The notes under the pieces: model-generated
Seen by the model: the letters and a program-made list of their open reading frames with translations, nothing else
What the model was told of the DNA's origin: nothing
Database searches by the model: none
Origin: Sulfurovum sp.
Lineage (GTDB): Bacteria; Campylobacterota; Campylobacteria; Campylobacterales; Sulfurovaceae
NCBI GenBank assembly: GCA_030949725.1
Contig: JAUZSE010000008.1
Coordinates: forward strand, 1-55,259
DNA: 55,259 nucleotides
Direction of reading: 5' to 3'
Part shown: in pieces, positions 18,384 to 29,404 of the stretch
Position numbering within the stretch: position 1 is the first letter of the stretch
Layout of the letters: every line of letters begins with the position of its first letter
Program-made: the position numbers and the translations under genes

Positions 18384-19652
18384 TTACTTCCTAAACTTAT
18401 CTGTAAGTGAAGGTGTTGCTAGTATTTTTAATAAAGAGAAGATACGTGTTTTTACACCCAATTTGTTGAGATAAATAACATAATTTGCCAATACTTTTTT
18501 CCCATACTCTCTAGCTTCAACATTTTTCATCTTTTCCATACTCATATAAGGTTCATAAGGACCTTTTCTAAAGTTGTGTTTATTTTTGATCAGTTTTCGG
18601 GTGAATCCTATACCCCCATTGTATGCATACGCGATAAATAGAGGATGATAAAGCCACTTTGTTAGATAGTCTAGATGAAAATCTGCATATTCTATGGCTT
18701 TATAAGGGTTAAACATTTCATCAAGATCCATCTTTTTCCCCTTTTCTTTGGAAATATGTTCAATGAGAAAAGGCATAAATTGCATCATACCCAAGGCAAA
18801 TGAGCGTGATACGGATGCAGGTACAAAACGGCTCTCTTGTCGGGCTATGGCATAGATAAGTGCTTGACGTTTAGGGGGCATGTTTTTCATAGCATCACGG
18901 TAGGGCATGGGGAAATATGTATCGTCATAGTTAGATGCTTTGGCCTTAAGATAGGTATGTATACCTATGGTTTCTTGTGATCTGTATCCGTCTGCAAGAT
19001 CGTGTAGATTGGCACCTGCATACATTTTATTTTTAATCTTTGCCCAAGCAATAGGATCTTGCACATCAAAGCCATGTATTTTACTTTTCCATATAGATTT
19101 GGTAATGGTCTTTGGATACCGTACGTTGATAGTATCTGCTGCCATGAGAGTATAGATATTGGCATGACCTCTTTCTCGTAAGAGCTTGATATAGTGACTG
19201 TCTTTGGTACTTAGGTAAAGCCAAAAAAGAGATCTACTTACATCATATTGTCTGACATAATGTTTGCGGGCCTTGTCAAAATATTTCGATGCTTGTTGGG
19301 GTTTGTTTTGTTGCATAAGTGCAAGACCATGCTTAAAACTTTTATGGGCAATACCTCTGTTTTTCCAGTTTTTACTCCCTCCACCTCTTACTTTTAGTTT
19401 AGGTATTTTGGCAATGAGACCTGTTTTCTTTCTATAGGCAGTTTTGAGTTTTTTATTGAGTGTACTTGCTTGATAGATGACTTTTATAGCATCTTCTCTA
19501 CTTGTATTCTTTCGTAAAAGGAAACGCCAAATATAATAATCTTTTTCTATGCTTGTTGGCATTTTGTGTATGTCCCAATAGCCCATTCTTTTGGCTTCTG
19601 CAAAAGAAAAGAAAAAGACAATAATGAGTGTGAGGTGTAAGTAAAATTTCAT
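18384..19652 (-). CDS. slt: Soluble lytic murein transglycosylase
   Basis: The start at 19652 gives a clean signal peptide (MKFYLHLTLIIVFFFSFAEA); longer upstream starts lack one. 422 residues: an alpha-helical superhelix region followed by the SLT catalytic domain with ARQESRFVPASVSRSFALGMMQF (catalytic Glu in RQESRF) and AYNGG. It cleaves the MurNAc-GlcNAc bond in the periplasm, releasing anhydromuropeptides. The start lies 5 bp after the yggT stop; gltX, yggT and slt form one minus-strand unit in an order remembered from Campylobacter. Confidence 0.92.
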   Translation of the reverse strand: MKFYLHLTLIIVFFFSFAEAKRMGYWDIHKMPTSIEKDYYIWRFLLRKNTSREDAIKVIYQASTLNKKLKTAYRKKTGLIAKIPKLKVRGGGSKNWKNRGIAHKSFKHGLALMQQNKPQQASKYFDKARKHYVRQYDVSRSLFWLYLSTKDSHYIKLLRERGHANIYTLMAADTINVRYPKTITKSIWKSKIHGFDVQDPIAWAKIKNKMYAGANLHDLADGYRSQETIGIHTYLKAKASNYDDTYFPMPYRDAMKNMPPKRQALIYAIARQESRFVPASVSRSFALGMMQFMPFLIEHISKEKGKKMDLDEMFNPYKAIEYADFHLDYLTKWLYHPLFIAYAYNGGIGFTRKLIKNKHNFRKGPYEPYMSMEKMKNVEAREYGKKVLANYVIYLNKLGVKTRIFSLLKILATPSLTDKFRK

Positions 19653-19656
19653 AGGC

Positions 19657-19923
19657 TTATACAAATAACATATTTCTAATAAGAATATCAATGAATTGTA
19701 AACCAAAGATAATTACCAATGGAGACAGATCCATCCCAGCCATGACTACAAAGGGTAGTTTTTTGCGTATGAATGCAAAGACAGGTTCTGTTAATCGGTA
19801 CAAAACTTGTACTATAGGGTTGTGTGGGTCAGGTCGTACAAAACTTAAAAATGAAGCAATGATTATAATCCACATATAAAGTATTGCTATTGATCTTATG
19901 AGTCCATAAATTTCACCTATCAT
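19657..19923 (-). CDS. YggT family membrane protein
   Basis: 88 residues with two hydrophobic helices (about 10-27 and 60-85) and the family-typical SFVRPDPHNPIVQVLYRLTEPV between them. YggT proteins are inner-membrane proteins linked to osmotic or cell-division-related functions in other bacteria; no enzymatic residue is evident. The start overlaps the gltX stop by 4 bp (ATGA), so it is co-translated. Confidence 0.85.
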   Translation of the reverse strand: MIGEIYGLIRSIAILYMWIIIIASFLSFVRPDPHNPIVQVLYRLTEPVFAFIRKKLPFVVMAGMDLSPLVIIFGLQFIDILIRNMLFV

Positions 19924-21158
19924 GAGGCTACCTCCAGTAAATAAGGTTTGATAAGCGGATATATATCCGCGAGTTTTGGCCCATTTTGGGCACCTGTTAA
20001 AAGTAGTTTGAGAGGGATTGAAAAATCTTCACCCTTTAGTCCACTTTCTTTGAGCATATAAGACTCGAAGGTATCAAAGTCATTTATCATGGGTGCATTT
20101 TGTACAAGTGTTTCCATTTTACGCATTTGTGTACCCCACACACCGTCAAAGTCTTTGGCTGCAAAGATAGGCTTTATCTTAGCGATAAGTTCTTTGATAG
20201 TACTGACTTCTTCAAGATAAATCTTGGCTAATTTCCCTATGTCTGGATCTGCAAATCCAAAAAGTGTAGAAAGTTGTCTGTCATCCATACGCCTAAGATG
20301 CTCTGCATTTATGGAACGCAGTCGGTCTATGTCAAATACAGCTTCAGATTTTGAGATATTTTCTAGTTTAAACCATTGTATAGCTTCAGGCAATGTGAAA
20401 ATCTCTTTTTCTGCTTCTGAGTTTCCTAAAAGTAATAAGTAGTTTATAATGGCATCAGGAATAAAACCTTCTCCAAACAACCATTTGACTAAAGAAGTAT
20501 CTTCTTCTTGTAACATCTTTTCCCCTAAAGTGTTTGTAAGATGGGGTAAGTGTGCATAGATAGTTTCTTGTTCAAATCCCAGTTGTTTTTTGATATGTAT
20601 CTGTTTTGCTGTGTTGAAATGTTGTTCTTCTTCTCGAAGGATGAAGTCTACACCACTTATCATATCATCGCAGGCACAAGCAAAATTTTGTGTCGGTGTA
20701 CCGTCTACATTTAAGATGACAAAAGAGTCCACTTCCTCTGCTGTGCTAGTCAACTCTCCTTTGATACGAATGACAAAAGGAACAGAACCCTCTTTTAACT
20801 TTGCATGTTCTGTTTTATCTACATTAAAACATCGACCAGAATAAGGGTCTGTTTCGTGTTGCTTTATTGTACAGGTACAAACAAAAGCTTTCCCTTCTTC
20901 AAGTAAACGAATGGCGAGTGTCTGATGCATATGTAAATGTTCACTTTGATGAAAAACACTCTCATGGTTCAAAGCAAATTTTTCTAAGATTTGCATGATT
21001 TCAGTATCTTTTCCTTCTATATTAGATGATTTATCTATATCGTCAATACGAATGGTGAAACTCTCTTTACGCTGTTGTGCAAGTAAGTAATTCATTATAG
21101 CAACACGTAGGGTACCTATGTGCATATCTCCCGTAGGAGTGGTGGTAAATCTAAGCAT
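19920..21158 (-). CDS. gltX: Glutamyl-tRNA synthetase paralogue with degenerate KMSKS
   Basis: 412 residues, class I catalytic fold: LRFTTTPTGDMHIGT gives the HIGH-equivalent (HIG then T), IRIDDIDKSSNIEGKD is typical GluRS, CTCTIKQ...SGRCF a possible zinc site. At the KMSKS position it reads GEKMLQEEDTSLVKWL, where active homologues have KKMSKRDDASSVKWL-like residues, and RGEDH is REEEQ. It belongs to the second of two GltX types found in Campylobacterota (one charging tRNA-Glu, the other acting on tRNA-Gln). The missing KMSKS lysine/serine suggests slowed or altered chemistry. Frame intact throughout. Confidence 0.8.
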   Translation of the reverse strand: MLRFTTTPTGDMHIGTLRVAIMNYLLAQQRKESFTIRIDDIDKSSNIEGKDTEIMQILEKFALNHESVFHQSEHLHMHQTLAIRLLEEGKAFVCTCTIKQHETDPYSGRCFNVDKTEHAKLKEGSVPFVIRIKGELTSTAEEVDSFVILNVDGTPTQNFACACDDMISGVDFILREEEQHFNTAKQIHIKKQLGFEQETIYAHLPHLTNTLGEKMLQEEDTSLVKWLFGEGFIPDAIINYLLLLGNSEAEKEIFTLPEAIQWFKLENISKSEAVFDIDRLRSINAEHLRRMDDRQLSTLFGFADPDIGKLAKIYLEEVSTIKELIAKIKPIFAAKDFDGVWGTQMRKMETLVQNAPMINDFDTFESYMLKESGLKGEDFSIPLKLLLTGAQNGPKLADIYPLIKPYLLEVAS

Positions 21159-21282
21159 GTATCTGACTCCAATTGGATTAATAAGAGTATTATAGTGGGT
21201 TTAAATTATATATATTTTAAAGTCTAAGAGTTCTTAAAAATTAAAATGCTGTATAATCATTTAAAATCACTTAGGAGTTATA

Positions 21283-22441
21283 ATGGGTCTAACCATGTCT
21301 AAACCCTACGACACCATCATTATCGGTGCGGGTATTGCAGGTGCTACCACTGCATACATGCTTACACAAAAAGGTCAAAATGTATTAGTCTTAGATAAAA
21401 AGGGCATTGCTTCTGGTGGGTCTGGGGCTGCTGGGGCTTTTGTTTCTCCTAAGATAGGGAAGGGGTCTGCACTTCAAAAACTTACCAATGAAGCATTTTG
21501 CTTTGCTAAAGATTTTTATCTTTCTATTTGTCCAGAATATTTTCATCAAACAGGTGTCATTCGCATACCTAAAGATGAAGCAGATGCACAGAAGTTTGCT
21601 GAATATGCAGACTACAACACCAATATATACGAGAAGTACTCTAGCTCAAAATTAAAAACTTTAGCTATAGATACAGGTTTTGACAGTTTCTTTTTCCCTG
21701 AAGCTGGAGATTGTGATGCAAAAGAGGTCTGCCAATTTTTGTTAAAAGATATTGAAGTCATGATATTAGATGTTACAGAAGTGGTACATGAATCAGACTA
21801 TTGGCACATCCTAGGTCGGGGTGTCCTCTCCCCGACACACAAAGCAAAAAATATAGTATTAGCTACGGGATATCAGAGTGATTTACTAGATTTGCGATAC
21901 ATGGGTATACGTGGTACATGGGGTACACGTGGTGACTTTAGCTCTGGTTTAGACTTGGGTGTAAGTATGCATCAGGCTATGTCTGTTGGAGCCAATATAA
22001 AGGGCATCATCAAACTGGGTGCTACACATGAAAAAGAGGTTAAAGATATTTTGCCATGTAAAGAAGAACAAGCCTTATTTCTAAAGGAAAAAGCTTCTGC
22101 ACTGATAGATGTTTCAGACTTAGAAATTAAAGGAAAGTTTCTGTGGGATGAGGGCAGGTTCAAAAGACTACTTTCCTTTGGTAGGGAAGGTGATAGATAC
22201 ACCACTGATGTTAGAGAAGTATCCTAAAGTTATGCAAGGGGCAAAGCCTGAACTTCAGTATGTCACCAATCTGTATGTGATTAACGGATTAGGGGGAAGA
22301 GGGTTTGTTTTTGCTCCGTTGATGGCTACGTGGTTAGCCCAGCTTATAGTAGAAGAAAAAGAGCTAGATACACGGGTACAGCCTGATAGACTATTTTTAA
22401 AGTGGGCAAGAAAATTAAAGAATGAGCTAGGGGTTCTCTAA
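21283..22441 (+). pseudogene. mnmC: MnmC-type FAD-dependent tRNA-modifying oxidase, one frameshift and an internal REP hairpin
   Basis: AGGAG 6 bases before the ATG. The N-terminal dinucleotide fold IIGAGIAGATTAYML and SGGSGAAGAFVSPKIGKGS mark the D-amino-acid-oxidase family; the C-terminal part with VRAGSKDYFPLVGK and INGLGGRGFVFAPL matches the MnmC C domain that converts cmnm5s2U to nm5s2U at tRNA position 34. The methyltransferase half is absent, as in a stand-alone oxidase. The frame breaks near 22150 (GATGAGGGCAGG). At 21812-21837 a GTCGGGG...CCCCGAC hairpin is read in frame as GRGVLSPT between residues HI and HKAKN. Total length 1159 bases is one over a multiple of three. Confidence 0.72.
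21812..21837 (+). repeat. Single REP hairpin inside the mnmC-like coding sequence
   Basis: The stem GTCGGGG/CCCCGAC with loop TGTCCTCT is identical to the REPIN arms at 16454-16589. The head tetranucleotide is CTAG here instead of GTAG. It is translated in frame, adding about nine residues where the oxidase fold has a variable loop, so it may be tolerated. Confidence 0.75.
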
Positions 22442-22446
22442 TGTTT

Positions 22447-23154
22447 TTAGAACTTACCCATGGTTTCCAGTCTGGCTTTTCAGAGGCACGAGGGTAGCCT
22501 TCGAGTATCTCTATAGGTTGGAACTTTTCTTTATACTCAAATGCTTTGTATCCTTCAATCCAATGCCCAAGGTAGACCCACTCAAGACCTAACATTTCTG
22601 CTAGTTTTATCTCATAGAGTAAGGAGTAGGTACCTAATGAATATCTGGGGTATTGGGGATCATAGTAACAATAAATAGAAGAAATACCATCATCCAAAAT
22701 ATCTATGAGGTCAATACCTACGAGTTTGTCATCTCTATAATAGAGTAGTTCTTTACCAAAATCATAGGCACCATCTACAAAATTGTCATAGTACTCTTGT
22801 CCTGTGATGTCTTGATGTTTCCAGCCATCTTTTTTTGGCTTTATAACGATGGTATTTGTTGTAAAGGTCTATGCGTTCTTGAGAGATATTTGGTTCTTGT
22901 ATGACGATTTTTGTTGCTTCGTTTTTGTTGATTGTTTTTCGTTGGGACTTAGAGTACTTGTAGTTTTCAACATTAATACGCATGCTTTTACACTCTGTAC
23001 AATCAATGCAATCTGGGTAAACAAAATTTTTACCAAAACGTCTCCATCCTCTTTGTGCTACAGCCGTTGAAAATGTTTTTGAAACATCTTCAACTTGCCT
23101 AGACTTCATTCGCATTTTTTTCCCTGGAAGGTAGGCACAACTATTTTCATTCAT
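22447..23154 (-). pseudogene. bpt: Second Bpt (leucyl/aminoacyl-tRNA protein transferase) copy, two frameshifts
   Basis: It starts at 23154 (MNENSCAYLPGKKMRMK), 10 bp after the stop of the upstream bpt. It has the same order of features as copy 1: SCAYLPG, QRGWRRFGKNFVYPDC, DCTECKSMRI, and after a frame break in an A7 run (about 22835) DGISSIYCYYDPQY, GTYSLLYEIKLAE, YLGHWIEG, YKEKFQPIEILEG. A second one-base loss (CCATGGG) near 22459 would end it at 22447 with PWGKF, 235 residues. The two indels cancel in length. It converges with the mnmC-like gene, 5 bp apart. Confidence 0.72.
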
Positions 23155-23164
23155 GATATTAAGG

Positions 23165-23938
23165 TCATTCTGAATCTGGTTTTGGTCTTTCCCATTGTTC
23201 CCACAAAGGTTCTTGTGACATAGTGGGAAAACTCTCAAGAATCTCTTGGGGTTGAAACTTCTCTTTGTATGCAAAGGATTTACATCCATCTACCCAATAC
23301 CCTAGGTAGATCCATGGAAGTTCAAGTATTTTGGCAAGTTCTATCTGGTAGAGTAGAGAGTATGTACCCAAAGAAAGACGTGCATAGTCTGGATCATAAT
23401 AGCAATAGATAGAAGAGATACCGTCATCTAGTATATCTATGAGATCCACACCTATGAGTTTACCGTCTAACATATACAGTACTTCTTTTCCAAAATCATG
23501 GGCACCATCTACAAAATTCTCATGGTATTCTCTTTGTGAAATGTTACGATGTTTCCAAGCATCTGTTGCACTTTTATGTGCATGGTATTTGTTGTAAAGG
23601 TCAAGATGTGCCTGTGTCATGGTAGGTTTTTGTACAATGACTTCTGTCTCAGAGTTACGGTTAAAGGATTTTTTTTGTGATTTGGTATAGGTGAAATCTT
23701 TCACTTCCACACGGATACTTTTACATTCGGTGCAACCATAGCAGATAGGATGCACAAAGTATTTACCAAAACGCCTCCATCCTCTTGTTGCGACAGCCGT
23801 AGCAAATAGCTTACTGGCTTGTGCCACATATTTGTAGTTCATTCGGACTTGTCTACCTGGAAGATAGGAACAATCATAGTCCATCATAGAAAAGTTTGTT
23901 GCTGTGGGATTTAATAGGTCTATTTCTTTATTATTCAT
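23165..23938 (-). CDS. bpt: Aspartate/glutamate leucyltransferase (Bpt), copy 1
   Basis: 257 residues. It moves leucine from Leu-tRNA to N-terminal Asp/Glu of proteins, feeding the N-degron pathway to ClpAP. Visible: N-terminal cysteine-containing region DCSYLPGRQVRMNYK, TRGWRRFGKYFVHPICYGCTECKSIRV (the CxxC zinc-like pair) and the GNAT-like C domain with YLGYWVDGCKSFAYKEKFQP. It is intact and directly followed by a diverged copy of itself. No clpS/clpA gene is nearby. Confidence 0.85.
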   Translation of the reverse strand: MNNKEIDLLNPTATNFSMMDYDCSYLPGRQVRMNYKYVAQASKLFATAVATRGWRRFGKYFVHPICYGCTECKSIRVEVKDFTYTKSQKKSFNRNSETEVIVQKPTMTQAHLDLYNKYHAHKSATDAWKHRNISQREYHENFVDGAHDFGKEVLYMLDGKLIGVDLIDILDDGISSIYCYYDPDYARLSLGTYSLLYQIELAKILELPWIYLGYWVDGCKSFAYKEKFQPQEILESFPTMSQEPLWEQWERPKPDSE

Positions 23939-24011
23939 AATCGCAATTATACTGAAAATATTGTAAACTACGATTAATATTTAGGTCTATTTTTTGCTTC
24001 AAGGGTGCTAT

Positions 24012-24707
24012 ATGTTTCTTTATCAACCAACATCAGGTTACTGTTACAACAGTGACTCTATTTTTCTCTACGATTTTATAGCTAGATTTAAACCCAAAGG
24101 GTCACTCCTTGATGTGGGCTGTGGTGTAGGGATTATCTCTCTTTTATTGAGCCGTGATTTTACCTTACAGACGAGTATCATTGATAAACAAGAAAAGATG
24201 ATGGCTTATGCGAGGAAAAATTATACGCTCAATGCTATGAACGTACAAACTTATATAGGAGACTTTCGGGAATTTAAGTCCCAAGAAAAATTTGACTATA
24301 TTATTTCAAATCCTCCTTTTTATGACTCAAGAGTTACACAGAGCGAAAACACCCATCTTAATATCGCTAGATATGCACATCATTTGCCTATAGAAGATCT
24401 TATAGTAAATGTTAAAAAGCTATTGAAACCACGAGGGTATTTTATCTTTTGTTATGATGCTAAACAGATAGACTTATTGGTATATCATTTAACTTCTTGT
24501 GGTATAAATGTGGAAAAGATACAGTTCGTACACTCTAAAATAGACAGAGATTCAAAGCTTGTGATGATTTCTGCGCGTATGGGATCAAAGTCTATGACAC
24601 AGATACTACCACCATTTGTAGTTTTTGATGATGACAGTAACTATAGGAAAAAAGCAAAAGAAGCTTTTATCAGAGCAAACACACATAGTATAAAAGGTGA
24701 TTTTTAA
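24012..24707 (+). CDS. tRNA1(Val) adenine N6-methyltransferase-like protein (TrmN6/YfiC family)
   Basis: The ATG at 24012 has AAGGG 7 bases upstream, so it is preferred over the TTG at 23994. 231 residues: YNSDSIFLYDF, SAM-binding LLDVGCGVGIISLLLS, and the amino-methyltransferase catalytic motif NPPFY. The family methylates adenine-37 of tRNA1-Val in E. coli; the precise substrate here is inferred. Followed 2 bp later by a Cys-cluster protein, suggesting one operon through the TPR protein at 25066. Confidence 0.82.
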   Translation: MFLYQPTSGYCYNSDSIFLYDFIARFKPKGSLLDVGCGVGIISLLLSRDFTLQTSIIDKQEKMMAYARKNYTLNAMNVQTYIGDFREFKSQEKFDYIISNPPFYDSRVTQSENTHLNIARYAHHLPIEDLIVNVKKLLKPRGYFIFCYDAKQIDLLVYHLTSCGINVEKIQFVHSKIDRDSKLVMISARMGSKSMTQILPPFVVFDDDSNYRKKAKEAFIRANTHSIKGDF

Positions 24708-24709
24708 AC

Positions 24710-25084
24710 ATGGATTTAATGGAAAAAGAGGGTTACTCGTATATGTTTACACCCTCAGCATGTGAAGCCTGTGGTGGGCATTGTTGCACGGGTGAAACGG
24801 GTTATATTTGGGCAAAATATGCAGAAATAGAAAAAATGGCAGACTATCTTAACCTTAGTGTAGAAGATTTTGCTACAATGTATCTTAGAAAAATAAAACA
24901 TCGCTATTCTCTAATAGAAAAACAACTTGCACCTAACGATTTTGCCTGTATTTTTTTCGATGAGTCTAAAAAACGATGCTCTATTTACCCTGTGCGACCT
25001 TTACAATGTCGTACCTTCCCTTTTTGGGAACAATATAAAAATGATGAAGATGAGGTGCGTAAAGAATGTCCTGGAATCGTATAG
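24710..25084 (+). CDS. YkgJ-family cysteine cluster protein
   Basis: 124 residues. ACEACGGHCCTGETGY (about 18-32) and later CSIYPVRPLQCRTFPF plus a C-terminal ECPG form the conserved Cys cluster of the family, which may hold zinc or an Fe-S cluster; function is unknown. Overlaps the next gene by 19 bp. Confidence 0.82.
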   Translation: MDLMEKEGYSYMFTPSACEACGGHCCTGETGYIWAKYAEIEKMADYLNLSVEDFATMYLRKIKHRYSLIEKQLAPNDFACIFFDESKKRCSIYPVRPLQCRTFPFWEQYKNDEDEVRKECPGIV

Positions 25085-26319
25085 TTTTTATCCTGCTACT
25101 TACCATAGGTTTTGTTTCAACGCATGCTTATGCTAAAGAATTAATGACAATAAATGAAGATGAATTGATAATCAGAGGCGTGTTAGCTGATGAATATAAA
25201 GCCTATGAAAGTAGCTATCAAATCTACAAAAAACTTTTTGATAATACGGGTGAAGAAGTGTATCTCTTCAAGGAAACGACGGCAGCACTTTATAGCCGTA
25301 ATCATATCGTGGAGAGCATAGGTCGTCTGAAGCTATGGGATAAGCGATACCCAAACAAACTTGAAGTACGACGTTTACTTATACCTCTTTATTTGACGGA
25401 TGGACAAGTAAAAAATGCAAGTATAGAAGCAGCTTATCTTCTCGAACAGTCTACGGATCTTATAGATTTGGATTTGGCTTCAAACTCATTTCTTTATGCT
25501 GGAAATTTCAAACGTGCATTAGAACTTTTAAGCAAGATATATGAAACTGTACCAAGGGAAAATATCTTGTTACGTATGACTGCGATTATGGATGAGTTTA
25601 CAGGTGAACGCAAAAAAGCGATACAACTACTAGAGACACAGCGTCGTATGAATATAGTGAGTACGGATGTCTATGCTAGGCTACTTTTACTGTATCAAAA
25701 AGAACAAGACATTGACGGTATCTTAGAAACCTACAAAGCTTTGTATGCCCAAGATGATAATGAACAATATCTTGATAAAATCATTGATTCCTATATGTAT
25801 AAAAAAGATCTTGATGGAGCCATTACTTTTTTAGAAATAGATAAAAATAAAAATCATATACTCTACGAGCTCTATAAGGTAAAAAAACATTTTTCCAAAG
25901 CATTGGCATTGGTAGATAGGCTTTACAAAAAAGATAAAAATGCAAAGTGGATTGCAGAGAAGGGTGTCCTTATTTTTGAAAATGCCAAAGATAAAGATGA
26001 TAAAAAGATGATAAAAAGCGTACTATCGTATTTTGAACAAGCCTATAAGTTAGGAAATGATGACAGTATTTATTTGAACTATTATGGTTATACCTTGATA
26101 GATAAAGAAGTGGATATTAAAAAAGGTATGCATATCATACAAGATGCTTTACTTCAACAACCCAACAATACCTACTATCTGGACTCTTTAGCATGGGGAT
26201 ATTACAAAGAAAATAATTGTCCTAAAGCCTATAAGTTGATGAAAAGAGTGGTGGATGAAGAAGGGCTTAATGAACCAGAAATTATTGAACATTGGAATGC
26301 AATCAGACAGTGTAAATAA
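25066..26319 (+). CDS. Exported TPR-repeat protein
   Basis: 417 residues; signal peptide (MSWNRIVFILLLTIGFVSTHAYA). The rest is alpha-helical with tetratricopeptide-like spacing: LADEYKAYESSYQIYKKLFD, YAGNFKRALELLSKIYE, then YLNYYGYTLIDKE, YLDSLAWGYYKENNCPKAYKLM near the end. A periplasmic scaffold for protein-protein contacts is the likely role. Start overlaps the cysteine-cluster gene (ATGTCC inside its end), so translation is coupled. Confidence 0.78.
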   Translation: MSWNRIVFILLLTIGFVSTHAYAKELMTINEDELIIRGVLADEYKAYESSYQIYKKLFDNTGEEVYLFKETTAALYSRNHIVESIGRLKLWDKRYPNKLEVRRLLIPLYLTDGQVKNASIEAAYLLEQSTDLIDLDLASNSFLYAGNFKRALELLSKIYETVPRENILLRMTAIMDEFTGERKKAIQLLETQRRMNIVSTDVYARLLLLYQKEQDIDGILETYKALYAQDDNEQYLDKIIDSYMYKKDLDGAITFLEIDKNKNHILYELYKVKKHFSKALALVDRLYKKDKNAKWIAEKGVLIFENAKDKDDKKMIKSVLSYFEQAYKLGNDDSIYLNYYGYTLIDKEVDIKKGMHIIQDALLQQPNNTYYLDSLAWGYYKENNCPKAYKLMKRVVDEEGLNEPEIIEHWNAIRQCK

Positions 26320-26378
26320 AATTAGACAGTGTGAAAAATTAGATATAATACAAAAAATTTATAATTTATGGAAAAACT

Positions 26379-27170
26379 ATGGCTCAAATATTAGACGAAA
26401 TCATTAAAAAAACAAAATCAGATTTAGAAAAAAGAAAAGTAGATTTCCCTATGGAATGGCTTGGACGTTCTCTTGCGTTCAACCCTTTTGTACCTAAAGA
26501 TGTTAAAAGTGCTTTACGTGCAACCAAAGAAAACCCTTATCGTATTATTGCTGAGATAAAAAAGGCAAGTCCTAGTAAAGGAATTATACGTGAAGATTTT
26601 GATCCTATGGAAATCGCACAAGCCTATGAAAAAGGTGGAGCAGATTCACTTTCTATCTTGACAGAGCCACATTTTTTTCAAGGCGATAAAGAGTACCTGG
26701 GTATGGTACGTCGTTATGTCAATCTTCCTCTTTTACGAAAAGATTTTATAGTCGATAAATATCAAATACTTGAAGCTTTGGCATTTGGTGCAGACTATAT
26801 CTTGCTTATAGCTATGGCACTTTCACGTAAAGAACTCAAAGAATTACACAACTATGCTTTGCATTTAGGTTTAGAGGTATTGGTTGAGGTGCATAATAAA
26901 ATGGACTTAGTTAAAGCTATTTTTGCTGGTGCAGATATTATAGGCATTAACCACCGTAACCTTGATACCTTTAAAATAGATATGTCATTGTGTGAGAGAC
27001 TTATCCCACTGATACCCAATGGCAAGATCATTGTGGCAGAATCTGGTATCAATGACCATGAAACGGTGTTAGAATTGAGTAAAATCGGTGCAGATGCCTT
27101 CCTCGTAGGTGAACATTTCATGAGACAAGATGATATTACTGCGGCGATTAAAGCCATGAAATATGGCTAA
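26379..27170 (+). CDS. trpC: Indole-3-glycerol-phosphate synthase
   Basis: 263 residues, TIM barrel of tryptophan synthesis closing the indole ring from CdRP. Key segments: [11 protein letters not shown] (catalytic Lys, about 60), [19 protein letters not shown] (catalytic Lys), EVHN, GINHRNL, AESGI and LVGEHFM (phosphate site). It stands alone here, as trp genes are often scattered in this group. TATAAT-like sequences lie upstream at 26343-26348. Confidence 0.93.
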   Translation: MAQILDEIIKKTKSDLEKRKVDFPMEWLGRSLAFNPFVPKDVKSALRATKENPYRIIAEIKKASPSKGIIREDFDPMEIAQAYEKGGADSLSILTEPHFFQGDKEYLGMVRRYVNLPLLRKDFIVDKYQILEALAFGADYILLIAMALSRKELKELHNYALHLGLEVLVEVHNKMDLVKAIFAGADIIGINHRNLDTFKIDMSLCERLIPLIPNGKIIVAESGINDHETVLELSKIGADAFLVGEHFMRQDDITAAIKAMKYG

Positions 27171-27196
27171 AATCCTTTCGTATCAAATTAAAATAG

Positions 27197-28595
<1,399 letters not shown>

Positions 28596-28656
28596 TCTAA
28601 GGATGTATCTTTAAATTTGTGAGGACAAGTATGAAAAAGTTTAAAATAAGTCTTTT

Positions 28657-29289
28657 TTAAAGTTTATCTTTAATCCACTTTTTAATCATATTTAATTCTT
28701 CTTGCTCAATATTATGTGCTTTTTCATAACTTTGGAAAGTAATGTCAAATCCTCCATTTTGTAGTATTGTGATCTGTGACTTAGAAGTATCGTAAGGTAG
28801 CACATTATCGTGGGTTCCGTGTGTACAAAGCCAGTGGGAAGACTTTAGATTTGGATTCATCTCTTTGAGTAAATTATCAGGATCATAAATGTATCCACTG
28901 ATAGCAAGATAACCAGCAAGTACTTTTTCATATCTTGCACCAAACTCAAAAGTAAGCAGTGCACCTTGTGAAAATCCAAATAAAAAGCTCTCCTCCGCAC
29001 TAAAGTCATCTTCAAATAATACATCTAAAATATCGGAAAGTAATCCACTAGAATAAACTATGCCATTAAATTGATTGGGAGGTAGATCATACCAAGAACA
29101 GCCACCAAAATACTCATAGGGGGCATCAAGCAAAAGATAGTTCATCTCATCAATGGCTAAATAATCTGGTAAAAAAGTAAATCCCTGTGAAGAGTCACCA
29201 CGACCATGTAAAATGATCATAAGTTTTTTTGAGGTAACTTTTGCAGGGATAAATATATTGTTTAATGGTAAATATTCAAGATTTGTCAT
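28657..29289 (-). CDS. Alpha/beta hydrolase (carboxylesterase / phospholipase type)
   Basis: 210 residues without a signal peptide. HGRGDSSQG is the oxyanion region, GFSQG carries the nucleophile Ser (about 109), THGTHDNVLPY the Asp and KAHNIEQEEL the His, so the triad is complete. The family covers small carboxylesterases and lysophospholipase-like enzymes; the substrate cannot be read. Confidence 0.82.
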   Translation of the reverse strand: MTNLEYLPLNNIFIPAKVTSKKLMIILHGRGDSSQGFTFLPDYLAIDEMNYLLLDAPYEYFGGCSWYDLPPNQFNGIVYSSGLLSDILDVLFEDDFSAEESFLFGFSQGALLTFEFGARYEKVLAGYLAISGYIYDPDNLLKEMNPNLKSSHWLCTHGTHDNVLPYDTSKSQITILQNGGFDITFQSYEKAHNIEQEELNMIKKWIKDKL

Positions 29290-29372
29290 AGGACACCTTT
29301 TTAGTATTTATTTTGAAAGATGACTATTATACAGGATTAAGATTAGATGGAGAATTATAGAAGAATGAAAGA

Positions 29373-29399
29373 AAAAGCAACTCTAATTGAGTTGCTTTT
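29373..29399 (-). terminator. Intrinsic terminator of the repeat-protein gene (bidirectional)
   Basis: AGCAACTC (29376-29383) pairs with GAGTTGCT (29389-29396), loop TAATT, with T4 on the plus side and A4-A5 on the other side, so it can end transcription both ways. It follows the stop of the hendecad gene A (29405) on the minus strand. A very similar hairpin follows the paralogue at 48187-48209. Confidence 0.75.
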
Positions 29400-29404
29400 A
29401 TGGA

